From NCBI GenBank assembly GCA_964594045.1, contig CAZQKR010000008.1, positions 62,001 to 126,000 on the forward strand: a DNA stretch of 64,000 nucleotides. Direction: 5' to 3'. The position numbers and the translations under genes were made by a program. This stretch comes from UBA2365 sp964594045. Lineage in GTDB: Bacteria > Bacteroidota > Bacteroidia > Chitinophagales > Saprospiraceae. How positions within the stretch are numbered: the first letter of the stretch is position 1; every line of letters starts with the position of its first letter. Under the pieces are notes generated by a model. That model was not told where the DNA came from. It ran no database searches and was given only the letters and a program-made list of their open reading frames with translations. Below, in pieces: positions 43,971 through 52,183 of this stretch.

Positions 43971-45272
43971 TTAATCAATGTATTTTTCCAGATATCTATA
44001 CTCAGGAGTCAACTGTCCATGGTATAAAATGATCGCTTTTTTTATAGGAAAAGGTACGTCAAGTTCATCGAATGACACTGAAAAATCAGTATTGTCCAGT
44101 TCTTTTATAAAGGGCATCAAAACGGAACTAAAACCGATCGAACTGTCTTTTGGGAGTTCAGATGGAAGAATATCCACAGCCAGTACCAACAATCCTGCAT
44201 GATCAAAACCGAATCTGATCTTTTCAGTCAGCGGTTCATAAACGAAGACAGGGTTTTCCGGTTTGGTACACAGATCCGTGCATTCAATGGAGCCATTGAT
44301 ATCGCAACTGATATCTGCGATCACTTTCAAAGGATGGTTTGCATGGTAATGAGTTTTGAGATAACTTTTAGTTACCAGTCTTGGATACCTTGCATCCCAA
44401 TATGTTCCATTCACCAAAACCGTGATCTTATCCAGGTATTGTTCAAAGTTGTTTATATACTTTTCAGGATGAGAATAATAATCCTGCAAATCGAATGAAT
44501 TATCCGGGTCGATCGGTTTCACCAGGTGTTTTTCATCAAATACCACCTTATAAACCGCCCTGCGATCCCAATTTCCTGTCACCTGAAGTCCCATCAGGTC
44601 TTCAGGTGTGATCGTTACAACAGGAAGCAGATCCATGATCTCCCAGGCGCCTTTGGACACATTCCCGTAGCCGGTAAAACCAATAACTATAGGAACGGTC
44701 AGTTTATCCATGCCACCCGAACTGATCATTTCCCCGACTTTAATTATTGCCTGCCGGGCTTCGTCCAGAGATGAATATGTTCGGGCCTGCCTGATATGCA
44801 GGAAAGGTGTTTCCACACCCAGAACATCTAGCCTTTTACCCAGGCACCAAAGGCCGTTGATCATGCCTGCCAGGCCTGCGTATCTGCCAAAAAAAATCAG
44901 TCTTTTACCTTTCTCATCCACTATTTTCTCATAGTCGATCAGGCTTACTTTTAGCTCCATCATTTTTTTAAGAGCAGGCATGTTTTCTTTTTGTCCCTTG
45001 ATGACATGGGAAAAAATCAAATATATCTTGGATGTTAAAATTTTTTGAACAGGAACTTCCTTCACCCCGATGATGAGGTCACAACCGTCAATTTCACCAA
45101 TTTGAGCCCCGACTACTTCAAAAGATTCGTTGGAAAAAACCCTTTTTGCAGAAGGTTCCAGGATCACCTGAATCTCAGTATTTTTTATAAGCTGCTCTAT
45201 ATCAGATGGAACAAGAGGTGTTCTTGTCTCTGCCAGATATTTGTCTTCATGCCTGATCCCAACCTTTAACAT
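43971..45272 (-). CDS. Lysine-ketoglutarate reductase-like protein (saccharopine pathway)
   Basis: Belongs to the AlaDh/PNT-fold group and resembles the N-terminal half of the animal and plant bifunctional LKR/SDH. The start LKVGIRHEDKYLAETRTPLVP carries the Arg-Thr-Pro-Leu motif of LKR. GRYAGLAGMINGLWCLG, IGFTGYGNVSKGAWEIMDLLP (nucleotide binding) and ISCDINGSIECT follow. The 433-residue length fits a free LKR domain. The ATG at 45272 aligns with this motif; 46 upstream in-frame codons look non-coding. The likely reaction is lysine plus 2-oxoglutarate to saccharopine. Together with the downstream dehydrogenase it would degrade lysine. Confidence 0.88.
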   Translation of the reverse strand: MLKVGIRHEDKYLAETRTPLVPSDIEQLIKNTEIQVILEPSAKRVFSNESFEVVGAQIGEIDGCDLIIGVKEVPVQKILTSKIYLIFSHVIKGQKENMPALKKMMELKVSLIDYEKIVDEKGKRLIFFGRYAGLAGMINGLWCLGKRLDVLGVETPFLHIRQARTYSSLDEARQAIIKVGEMISSGGMDKLTVPIVIGFTGYGNVSKGAWEIMDLLPVVTITPEDLMGLQVTGNWDRRAVYKVVFDEKHLVKPIDPDNSFDLQDYYSHPEKYINNFEQYLDKITVLVNGTYWDARYPRLVTKSYLKTHYHANHPLKVIADISCDINGSIECTDLCTKPENPVFVYEPLTEKIRFGFDHAGLLVLAVDILPSELPKDSSIGFSSVLMPFIKELDNTDFSVSFDELDVPFPIKKAIILYHGQLTPEYRYLEKYID

Positions 45273-45695
45273 TCTGATATTAATTAAAGAATGACAAATT
45301 AAATAAAAAAAATCGGTTCTGCGTGATTTGGATGACAACATTTGCAGGTTCTTTGAAAAAAGAAAATTAATTAAGTATTTGTGCATACCGTGAGAAAGGT
45401 TAATCCACATTAAACTACAATTGGTTCAACCTTATCATCCTTTTACAGTTCCCATAATAGCCTTGAACAGTAAAGCTTTCCTGATTTTAAATATGGCCAA
45501 TTGAGTAACCCGGAAAAATAAAGGTAAATCCGGAGTAAATGATGGCTCATCAAAGTATTTTTTAAATGAAAGTTTTGATCATTGATCACTTAGCTGAACT
45601 ATTAAAAACAGGGGCTTATCCAGATTTCCGGAGTTCATTACAATCCAGTCTGAAGTATTCATTGCAATTGCTATTCCTGCACCTGATTTCTTTTC
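45273..45695. other. Intergenic region between the LKR and arginine deiminase genes
   Basis: No gene is supported in this divergent gap of about 420 bases. The frame open from 45566 lies mostly upstream of the arginine deiminase promoter and is not called. An AT-rich stretch near 45290 could hold a weak LKR promoter. Confidence 0.5.
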
Positions 45696-45703
45696 TATAT
45701 TTG
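45696..45703 (+). promoter_or_regulatory. -7 box of the arginine deiminase gene
   Basis: TATATTTG, exact TAnnTTTG, 13 bases before the ATG at 45716. It shows that the open frame further upstream is not translated as part of the enzyme. Confidence 0.6.
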
Positions 45704-45715
45704 CCAAAAAAAATC

Positions 45716-46969
45716 ATGTCAGTATACGTTAGCAATGAGATCAACAGATTGCAGAAAGTGATCGTCCACAGACCGGACCTGGGCCTTTCGCGGATTTCGC
45801 CGAAAAAGGCTGAAGAATTGTTATTTGAAGATATTGTTTATCTGCCGTTGATGCAGGAAGAACACGATGTTTTCACAGAGGTGATCTCACTTTTCATCGG
45901 AAAGGAAAACGTCCTGGATGTCAGAACACTGATCCAGGAATCACTCGATTACAGTCCTGTCACACGAAAAAAACTGATCGAAGACATTGTCTCTTTTGAA
46001 GAACTGCCAGGCTCTGCGGTGGAGAAACTGAGTTCAATTGAGAACGATGAACTCGCAGAACTGCTCATCACCGGATATTGCACTTCTGAAGACAAATACC
46101 TTTTTGATGCTATTCCCAATTTTATTTTTACACGTGATATTGCTGCTGTTGTCAAAGACCATATCATCATCACAAAAGCTGCAAGAACAGCGAGATACAG
46201 GGAGAATATTCTGACCAGATTCATTATTCACACACACCCGGTATTTCTTGAAACACGGAAAGCAAAAAAGATCATTGACCTGAATAACCTTGACCTTTTT
46301 CCCCCTTCTGACCGTGCAGAGGCAGTTTCCCTTGAAGGAGGTGATGTGATGATGATAGAAGATAATTTTTTACTGATAGGACATAGTGAAAGAACTTCGC
46401 AACATGCGATCAACCTGTTGAAAGACATGCTGCTGTCACAAAATATCGTCACAAATGTGGTTCAGATAGAAATTCCACATGAACGTAACTTTATGCATAT
46501 TGACACTTTATTCACCCGTATCAGCAAAAACCATATGGTGGTGTATAAACCCATCATTTACGATGGATATAATTCTTTTGTAACGGTGTTCAGGGCTGAT
46601 GGTTCAAAGTCGCTTTACCCTTCCGTCAAGGACTTTTTCCAGCAGGAAGTCAATCCAGACATGCAGTTCATTTTTGGTGGAAAAGGCTATTACCCGCACC
46701 AGGAAAGAGAGCAATGGACTGATTCCTGCAACCTGGTGACCTTAAAACCAGGAGTTGCTTTGGCGTATGACCGCAATCCCAAAACTGAAGAAGCGATGAG
46801 AGAAAATGGTTTTGAAATTTTACCGGCAAAGGAATTCATCAGGAAAGTACATTCAGGTGAACTCTCTATTGAAACCCTGAATAACACGATCATCACGCTT
46901 CCATCTACCGAACTTTCCAGGGGAAGAGGCGGGACGCATTGCATGACTTGCCCGATATGGAGAGACTAA
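45716..46969 (+). CDS. arcA: Arginine deiminase family protein
   Basis: Cytoplasmic hydrolase of arginine to citrulline and ammonia. The start VSNEINRLQKVIVHRPDLGL, the FTRDIAAV substrate loop, LEGGDVMMIEDNFLLIGHSERT, the catalytic His-x-Asp pair in FMHIDTLFTRI, and the C-terminal catalytic cysteine in GGTHCMTCPIWRD are all present. About 417 residues is typical. The start at 45716 is supported by the promoter. No ornithine carbamoyltransferase or carbamate kinase gene adjoins it, so a classical arginine deiminase operon is absent here. The symbol is by family. Confidence 0.93.
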   Translation: MSVYVSNEINRLQKVIVHRPDLGLSRISPKKAEELLFEDIVYLPLMQEEHDVFTEVISLFIGKENVLDVRTLIQESLDYSPVTRKKLIEDIVSFEELPGSAVEKLSSIENDELAELLITGYCTSEDKYLFDAIPNFIFTRDIAAVVKDHIIITKAARTARYRENILTRFIIHTHPVFLETRKAKKIIDLNNLDLFPPSDRAEAVSLEGGDVMMIEDNFLLIGHSERTSQHAINLLKDMLLSQNIVTNVVQIEIPHERNFMHIDTLFTRISKNHMVVYKPIIYDGYNSFVTVFRADGSKSLYPSVKDFFQQEVNPDMQFIFGGKGYYPHQEREQWTDSCNLVTLKPGVALAYDRNPKTEEAMRENGFEILPAKEFIRKVHSGELSIETLNNTIITLPSTELSRGRGGTHCMTCPIWRD

Positions 46970-47065
46970 AGAGCACATTTCAACTTCGTTCCTTGGCGGA
47001 GATTCGGCATGAAAGGTCAATCGGGCATTTTAAATCAATAACACCATTGTTTGAAAATTTCAATG

Positions 47066-47073
47066 TATATTTG
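47066..47073 (+). promoter_or_regulatory. -7 box of the thioesterase gene
   Basis: TATATTTG matches TAnnTTTG. It lies 76 bases before the ATG at 47149; a TTG stands 16 bases upstream of it. Confidence 0.5.
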
Positions 47074-47148
47074 GGTCCATATAACAGAACTTTGGAAAAT
47101 CATTTACACCTTAGTGAAATGGATTGATCCACAAAACTATTTAGCCAG

Positions 47149-47568
47149 ATGTACAAACATGAGTATAATGTGATCGTCAGATATGCAGAAACCGATCAGA
47201 TGGGTTTCGTTTATTATGGCAATTACGCAAAATTCTATGAAATTGGAAGGGTGGAACTGATCAGATCCCTTGGTTTGAGTTATAAGGAATTTGAGGAAAA
47301 GCTCAATATCTTCTTACCGGTGGTCCAACTTGAATCGAGATACCTGCTTCCTGCAAGGTATGATGATACACTCAGAATTGAGACTTATCTGGATGAAATG
47401 CCTGAAAAAATGATCACTTTCAGACACCTGATCTTTAATCCCCGGAATTTTCTGATCAACAGGGGCATCGTTAAATTATTGTTCATTGACCGTGTCACGG
47501 GAAAAAAGGTTTCGGCTCCCTTAGAGCTGACCAATTCATTAACAGCATATTTTGAAGAAAAGAATTGA
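47149..47568 (+). CDS. YbgC/4-hydroxybenzoyl-CoA-type acyl-CoA thioesterase
   Basis: Single hotdog-fold thioesterase hydrolysing acyl-CoA. The family motif RYAETDQMGFVYYGNYAKFYEIGR is at residues 11-34, with the catalytic aspartate in ETDQMG. The rest (ESRYLLPARYDDTLRIETYL, FRHLIFN) fits the fold. At 139 residues it is complete. The YihY-family gene overlaps its 3' end by 17 bases, so the two are one transcript. Confidence 0.9.
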   Translation: MYKHEYNVIVRYAETDQMGFVYYGNYAKFYEIGRVELIRSLGLSYKEFEEKLNIFLPVVQLESRYLLPARYDDTLRIETYLDEMPEKMITFRHLIFNPRNFLINRGIVKLLFIDRVTGKKVSAPLELTNSLTAYFEEKN

Positions 47569-48541
47569 GCATATTGTAGAATGGATCAGATGTTCCAAAC
47601 TGATCACATCAATCCTGAACTGGGCCAAAACCAAAACTTTACCCGGATTTGACGGAGTTGCCGTGTATGATGCGCTGGAATTTGTTTACAAAGAGGCCTT
47701 GAAAGACGATATTACCGTCAGGTCAAAAGCGATGGCTCAGAGTTTTTTTCTCGCATTGTTCCCGGCCATTATTTTCCTGCTGACTTTATTGCCTTATATG
47801 CCACTTACTCTGGATTATTTTGCATTCTGGAAAGACTCACTTCAGGGTATTTTACCAATGGAGGCAGAAAAATTCATTTTCGGGATACTGGATAACCTGA
47901 GTTCAAAAAACCAATACGGATCACAGGTTGTGAGTTTAATGCTTTTGCTTTACTTCACCTCAAACGGAGTTTCCACGATGATGGACAGTTTCGCCAAAAG
48001 CTACCAGGAGAGCTATAAAACAAGGAATTTTTTTCAGCAAAAATTCGTTGCCATGCAGATCACCTTGCTGATGATCGTACTTTTGATCGTTTCAACTACT
48101 CTGATCATTTTGGGAAATATCCTGTTGAACAGGATTTTTGACATCTATGAACTGGGCCAGACGACACGTTTTATCATTGAATTTCTTAGATGGATCGTGG
48201 TGATAGGCTTATTTTACACGACCATCTCCCTTTTGTTCAGGTTTGGCCCAGCCATGAAGAGGAAAATGCGCTTTATCAGCCCCGGTGCGGGTGTGGCAAC
48301 GCTGCTTACGATTCTCAGTTCGCTCGGATTTTCCTATTTTGTCAATACCTTTGGCAGATACAATGAAATATACGGGTCTATAGGTGCCATCATCATTTTG
48401 ATGGTATGGCTTGAGTTCAATACGCTGGCTTTACTTGCCGGATATGAGCTGAATGCTGCGATTGCAGTTAACCGGGATAAAATGAATACTGTACGCTTAA
48501 AAAACCATGGCGCCGAGGACACCAGGATCGAATCACAATGA
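47552..48541 (+). CDS. YihY/UPF0761-family inner membrane protein
   Basis: Integral membrane protein with about six helices, formerly called ribonuclease BN or BrkB-like; true function unknown. Typical segments are RSKAMAQSFFLALFPAIIFLLTLL, LLLYFTSNGVSTMM, RFGPAMKRKMRFISPGAGVATLL and IYGSIGAIIILMVWLEFNTLALLAGYELNAAI, each seen in part. The start codon is TTG at 47552, inside the thioesterase gene, with a stop in frame three codons earlier and no ATG for more than 40 codons. It is convergent with the glutathione peroxidase gene. Confidence 0.9.
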   Translation: MKKRIEHIVEWIRCSKLITSILNWAKTKTLPGFDGVAVYDALEFVYKEALKDDITVRSKAMAQSFFLALFPAIIFLLTLLPYMPLTLDYFAFWKDSLQGILPMEAEKFIFGILDNLSSKNQYGSQVVSLMLLLYFTSNGVSTMMDSFAKSYQESYKTRNFFQQKFVAMQITLLMIVLLIVSTTLIILGNILLNRIFDIYELGQTTRFIIEFLRWIVVIGLFYTTISLLFRFGPAMKRKMRFISPGAGVATLLTILSSLGFSYFVNTFGRYNEIYGSIGAIIILMVWLEFNTLALLAGYELNAAIAVNRDKMNTVRLKNHGAEDTRIESQ

Positions 48542-48565
48542 TTGAATTCAGGATGTACCTGCTTT

Positions 48566-49147
48566 TTACAAAAGTTTTTCAATATCCTCATTAAGCGCTT
48601 CAGGCTTGGTAGACGGTGCATAACGTTTGAAAACCTGACCTTCCCTGTCCAATAAAAACTTGGTAAAATTCCATTTGATGTCATCACCCATCATTCCTCC
48701 TTTTTCAGATTTCAGGAATTTATAAATCGGATGTGTATTTTCTCCGTTCACATCAATCTTGGCAAACATCTGGAAGCTAACCCCATAATTGACGGCACAA
48801 AATTCAGCGATCTCAGCATTGGTCCCGGGTTCCTGATTGCTGAATTGATTACACGGGAAGCCCAGGACAACCAAACCCTTATCCTTGTATGTCTTGTACA
48901 GCTTTTCAAGGCCTTCATAATGCGGAGTGAGCCCGCATTTAGAAGCGGTATTGACGATCAGGACAACCTGCCCTTTATACTTTTCCATGGAAATCTCCTC
49001 ACCGTCAATGGATTCTGCCGTAAAGCCATAGAACGGGCTTGTTATATTACCTTTATCCAATACTGTATTTTTTTCAACGGATCCACTCATTCCATAAATA
49101 GCAAATCCGGCAAGGAGTATTGAGGCAATGATCAGGAAGTATTTCAT
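48566..49147 (-). CDS. Glutathione peroxidase (cysteine type, exported or membrane-anchored)
   Basis: Thiol peroxidase of the BtuE/GPx family. The catalytic cysteine is in NTASKCGLTPHYEGLEKLY. FPCNQFSNQEPG carries the Gln and KWNFTKFLLDREG the Trp-Asn of the tetrad. An N-terminal hydrophobic stretch (FLIIASILLAGFAIYG) is a signal peptide or anchor, placing it in the periplasm. Cysteine is used rather than selenocysteine, so it likely uses thioredoxin. Length of 193 residues is normal for an exported version. Confidence 0.94.
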   Translation of the reverse strand: MKYFLIIASILLAGFAIYGMSGSVEKNTVLDKGNITSPFYGFTAESIDGEEISMEKYKGQVVLIVNTASKCGLTPHYEGLEKLYKTYKDKGLVVLGFPCNQFSNQEPGTNAEIAEFCAVNYGVSFQMFAKIDVNGENTHPIYKFLKSEKGGMMGDDIKWNFTKFLLDREGQVFKRYAPSTKPEALNEDIEKLL

Positions 49148-49386
49148 AAGTATATTTTTATAGAAATTTTATGTGTCAATCTTTGAAAAAACTTGATCGG
49201 CTTTTGTTTCCGGTTAATCTCTTTTGATCATAACAACATAAAAACATACTTGTTATCAAAATGTTCAGTAACCACTTAAGTTAAAATAAGTTTTACCCAG
49301 ACTTCATCCCTTTGCATAGCCCAAAAAGTATTAAAGATTAGGTATAAACGGTTGAATCCATAAACAATCCGAACATTGATTTCAGA

Positions 49387-50016
49387 TCAAATGATGTCAA
49401 AAAGTTCTTCGCTGACTTTCCTTACCTTATTGTTGAATTGATTGTACTCGTCCGGCGTACGATATCCAACTACCGCCACCACCGATGAAGCCAGTCCTTT
49501 GGATCCTAAATTAAAAAACTGATCATAGGCTGATTTTTCAAAGCCTTCCACCGGCGTAGCATCCAGTCCTTTTTCTGCAGCAGCGATCAACAAGTGTCCA
49601 AGTGCAATATAAGTTTGTTTGGATGCCCAGGAATTGAACTGTTCCGGGTCATATTTACCTATCGTATTCCTGATGTATTGGATATAAGGCAAAACATCCT
49701 CCATTTTCTTGTTTTGGATACGGGCTCTCAGACCTGCATATTTTTCAAGGGTCTCTTCTTTGAATCCTGAGTAATTACAGAAAACAAAAACATGCGAAGC
49801 ATCCTCAATGATCGATTGATTCCACGACAAGGGTCTAAGCTGCTTTTTTATTTCAGGATCAGCGATGACTAGAACTTTAAAAGCCTGCAAACCAAAAGAT
49901 GTCGGCGCCAGTCGAACTGCTTCCATCAGGTATTCTATATCATCAGGGGCGACTTTTTTTGCCGGATCATATTTTTTACAAGCGTATCTTTTGTTCAGCA
50001 AATCCAAAAGTGACAT
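49387..50016 (-). CDS. NAD(P)H-dependent nitroreductase family oxidoreductase
   Basis: FMN-dependent enzyme of the NfsB-type nitroreductase family acting on quinones or nitro compounds. It begins with LNKRYACKKYDPAKKV (FMN-contacting Arg), has APTSFGLQAFKVLVIAD and closes with ATPVEGFEKSAYDQFF and VVAVVGYRTPDEYNQF. Length of 209 residues is normal. Physiological substrate is unknown. It is a single gene. Confidence 0.92.
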   Translation of the reverse strand: MSLLDLLNKRYACKKYDPAKKVAPDDIEYLMEAVRLAPTSFGLQAFKVLVIADPEIKKQLRPLSWNQSIIEDASHVFVFCNYSGFKEETLEKYAGLRARIQNKKMEDVLPYIQYIRNTIGKYDPEQFNSWASKQTYIALGHLLIAAAEKGLDATPVEGFEKSAYDQFFNLGSKGLASSVVAVVGYRTPDEYNQFNNKVRKVSEELFDII

Positions 50017-50074
50017 AGGAAAATATTCTAACAGTTAACACAATAGCAAAGTCATATTTGCCGGTTTTACCAAA

Positions 50075-50389
50075 TCAAGCCTTGGCAGTCGGCGTAAAGT
50101 TCATTGGAGGAAATGGCACATTTTCATTGTCCTCAATTTTGCCATACTGTTTTTCGAACTTATCGATATTGTCTTTTAAAGCCATCAAAAGCCTTCTGGC
50201 ATGTTTTGGTGTCAGAATGACACGAGCCTTCACCTTGGCTTTTGGCACATTGGGCACCATCCTGATAAAATCCACAATGAATTCTGAATTGGAATGCGTA
50301 ATAATGGCCAGATTGGAATAAGTACCCTCTGCAACTGATTCGGGTAAATCTATGCTGATTTGATTGGGGTTTTTCATATCGTCACTCAT
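50075..50389 (-). CDS. DUF3467 family protein
   Basis: Small cytoplasmic protein of unknown function. The 104 residues match the DUF3467 pattern: SIDLPESVAEGTYSNLAIITHSNSEFIVDF, RMVPNVPKAKVKARVILTPKHARRLL and NIDKFEKQYGKI, each seen in part. The ATG at 50389 begins the family domain and lies 10 bases after the PRTase stop, so it is co-transcribed with that gene. Confidence 0.85.
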   Translation of the reverse strand: MSDDMKNPNQISIDLPESVAEGTYSNLAIITHSNSEFIVDFIRMVPNVPKAKVKARVILTPKHARRLLMALKDNIDKFEKQYGKIEDNENVPFPPMNFTPTAKA

Positions 50390-50399
50390 AATAAATATT

Positions 50400-50894
50400 T
50401 TAGTTAATGTAAACAAACATGTCTTTAGGGTTGCTGAGATCAACTTCGATATTGTCCTGAACAGTTGTGGCCAATGACAACCCAAAGTGATATATTTCGA
50501 CGGGAAATGCTTTATGCTTTCTGTCGATCAATACTGCGGTCTCAATTTTTTTAGGAATCACTGTCATAAAAACCTTCATCGCATAAAACATCGTCCTTCC
50601 TGTATTGGCAACATCATCTACTACGATGACCACTTTATCTTTCAATTCTGACGTCTCGGTATTGATGGAAACCGGATGGTCAACAGGAGCAGCCGGGTTC
50701 AAACGAAGGTTTTTGAGCAAAATTCTGGTTTCACTGATCTTTTCAAGCTCTTTTTTCAGCATTTTTGCAAATCCAAGCCCATTGTTATTGATCCCGGCCA
50801 GAACGATTTCTTCCTGATCATAATTTGACTCAAGGATCTCATAGGCGAGTCTTTTAATTTTTTGCCTGATTTGCACATGGTCCAGAATTTTCAT
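50400..50894 (-). CDS. Phosphoribosyltransferase (PyrR-like)
   Basis: Type I phosphoribosyltransferase fold. The PRPP loop is VVIVVDDVANTGRTM, and an IVLAGINNNGLGFAKML segment and a C-terminal flexible end follow. The 164-residue length and PyrF close by suggest PyrR-type uracil phosphoribosyltransferase/regulator, but the RNA-binding residues of PyrR cannot be verified by eye. A related hypoxanthine-type PRTase is the alternative. It has its own promoter and is followed by the DUF3467 gene. Confidence 0.75.
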   Translation of the reverse strand: MKILDHVQIRQKIKRLAYEILESNYDQEEIVLAGINNNGLGFAKMLKKELEKISETRILLKNLRLNPAAPVDHPVSINTETSELKDKVVIVVDDVANTGRTMFYAMKVFMTVIPKKIETAVLIDRKHKAFPVEIYHFGLSLATTVQDNIEVDLSNPKDMFVYIN

Positions 50895-50927
50895 GCTTTA
50901 GGTTTTAGTTGAAGTAAATTAGTGCTG

Positions 50928-50935
50928 CAAAGTTA
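50928..50935 (-). promoter_or_regulatory. -7 box of the phosphoribosyltransferase gene
   Basis: The minus strand reads TAACTTTG, matching TAnnTTTG, 34 bases upstream of the ATG. Confidence 0.55.
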
Positions 50936-51045
50936 AATCTAAAACTATTTATTCAGCTTTTGCCAGGCATTATTTATTTTTGGAAAGACAAAAAACCATC
51001 CCCCTGTGCTTTAATATCAGTCTTTAATATCAAAACAGCTTTGTC

Positions 51046-51876
51046 TTATTGACCACCTGACAATATCCGATCAACAAATCCGGCCATCTCCTGCTGTATT
51101 TTCAAAGCTTCAGCTCTTGCCGCATCGGCAAAATCTTTCCCTTTGGATGCATATAAAATTGATCTTGAAGCATTTACGATTAAACCAACTGATGAATTTG
51201 CTCCAAATTTGACGACTTCAGCCAACGAACCACCCTGTGCACCAATGCCGGGAACAAGTAAAAAGTGTTCCGGAATGATCGCTCTGATCCTGCCGAAAGC
51301 TTCAGGATGTGTCGCACCAACTACATACATTATTTTATCAGGTCCGGCCCAGTTTTTTGTCGTTTCCAACACCTTCTCATAGAGTTTTCCACCATCCGGG
51401 CCTGTTTCGAGCGACTGAAAATCCTTGCTCCCCTGATTGGAGGTCAAAGCAAGTATGACTGCCCATTTTTCGTCGTACTTGAGGAAAGGCTGTATGGAGT
51501 CATGTCCCATATACGGATGTAAAGTGATCGCATCAGCATCCATCGACTCAAAAAAAGCTTTTGCATATCTGTCAGACGTATTTCCGATATCCGCCCGTTT
51601 GGCATCTGCAATAACGAAAATGTCAGAAGGAATGTATGCGATTGTCTTTTGAAGCGTTTCCCATCCGGCTGCACCATTGATTTCATAAAAGGCCGTATTG
51701 GGTTTAAAGGCTATGCAAAGGTCTGCGGTGGCTTCTATGATCTCTTTATTGAACGCATAAACCGGATCATCTTCTTCCATCAAATGTTCAGGGATCAAAT
51801 CAGGGTCAGTGTCAAGACCTATACAAAGAAATGATTTCTTTTTTTTGATCTGTCCGGTCAGGAACTTTCTGTCCAA
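51046..51876 (-). CDS. pyrF: Orotidine 5'-phosphate decarboxylase (type 2)
   Basis: Final step of UMP synthesis. The catalytic loop ADAKRADIGNTSDRYAKAFF is present, with the Asp-Lys-Asp network. CIGLDTDPDLIP, TLHPYMGHDSIQPF and LVPGIGAQGG complete the substrate site. At 276 residues this is the long PyrF form found in mycobacteria and Bacteroidota. The start codon is TTG at 51876, with no ATG nearby. It lies 25 bases after the nifU-like gene, in the mrp-nifU-pyrF cluster. Confidence 0.95.
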   Translation of the reverse strand: MDRKFLTGQIKKKKSFLCIGLDTDPDLIPEHLMEEDDPVYAFNKEIIEATADLCIAFKPNTAFYEINGAAGWETLQKTIAYIPSDIFVIADAKRADIGNTSDRYAKAFFESMDADAITLHPYMGHDSIQPFLKYDEKWAVILALTSNQGSKDFQSLETGPDGGKLYEKVLETTKNWAGPDKIMYVVGATHPEAFGRIRAIIPEHFLLVPGIGAQGGSLAEVVKFGANSSVGLIVNASRSILYASKGKDFADAARAEALKIQQEMAGFVDRILSGGQ

Positions 51877-51901
51877 GGTTAAATATTTTAGTTTTTAAAC
51901 T

Positions 51902-52165
51902 TCAGGAAGCAATGATCACATCCCTGATCTCTTCAATTTCTTCCATTATAGCACTCTTAATTCCGTATTTCAGAGTGATATGACTCAATTTACATGAGTT
52001 ACATGCTCCCTGCCATTGCAGGATCAATTCAAAATCATTATTCAGATCGAGAAATTTTACATCCCCTTCATCTGACCATAAATGAGGCCGAAGTTGGGAT
52101 AAAACCGCTTCAGCCCTTTGAATAATGTTTTCTTTTAATTGCTCGTTCATTTGCTGATCTACCAT
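51902..52165 (-). CDS. NifU C-terminal domain protein (iron-sulfur cluster carrier)
   Basis: Small cytoplasmic scaffold or carrier for iron-sulfur clusters. The 87 residues contain the NifU-like LRPHLWSDEGDVKFLDL opening and the paired cysteines in GACNSCKLSHITLK. The ATG at 52165 or 52150 (residue 6) could be the start. It lies between mrp and pyrF with gaps of 18 and 25 bases. A pairing with the Mrp ATPase fits iron-sulfur delivery. Confidence 0.92.
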   Translation of the reverse strand: MVDQQMNEQLKENIIQRAEAVLSQLRPHLWSDEGDVKFLDLNNDFELILQWQGACNSCKLSHITLKYGIKSAIMEEIEEIRDVIIAS

Positions 52166-52183
52166 TTAAATATGTTTATTTGA

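Noticed and set aside
45273..45410. 46-codon upstream extension of the LKR gene
   Set aside because: Family alignment begins at MLKVGIRHEDK; the extension has non-coding composition.
45566..45715. 50-codon extension of the arginine deiminase frame
   Set aside because: The -7 box at 45696-45703 and the family start at 45716 show that it lies upstream of transcription.
46939..47127. 62-codon plus-strand frame after arginine deiminase
   Set aside because: It starts inside the arginine deiminase gene in another frame and crosses the thioesterase promoter; no homology pattern seen.
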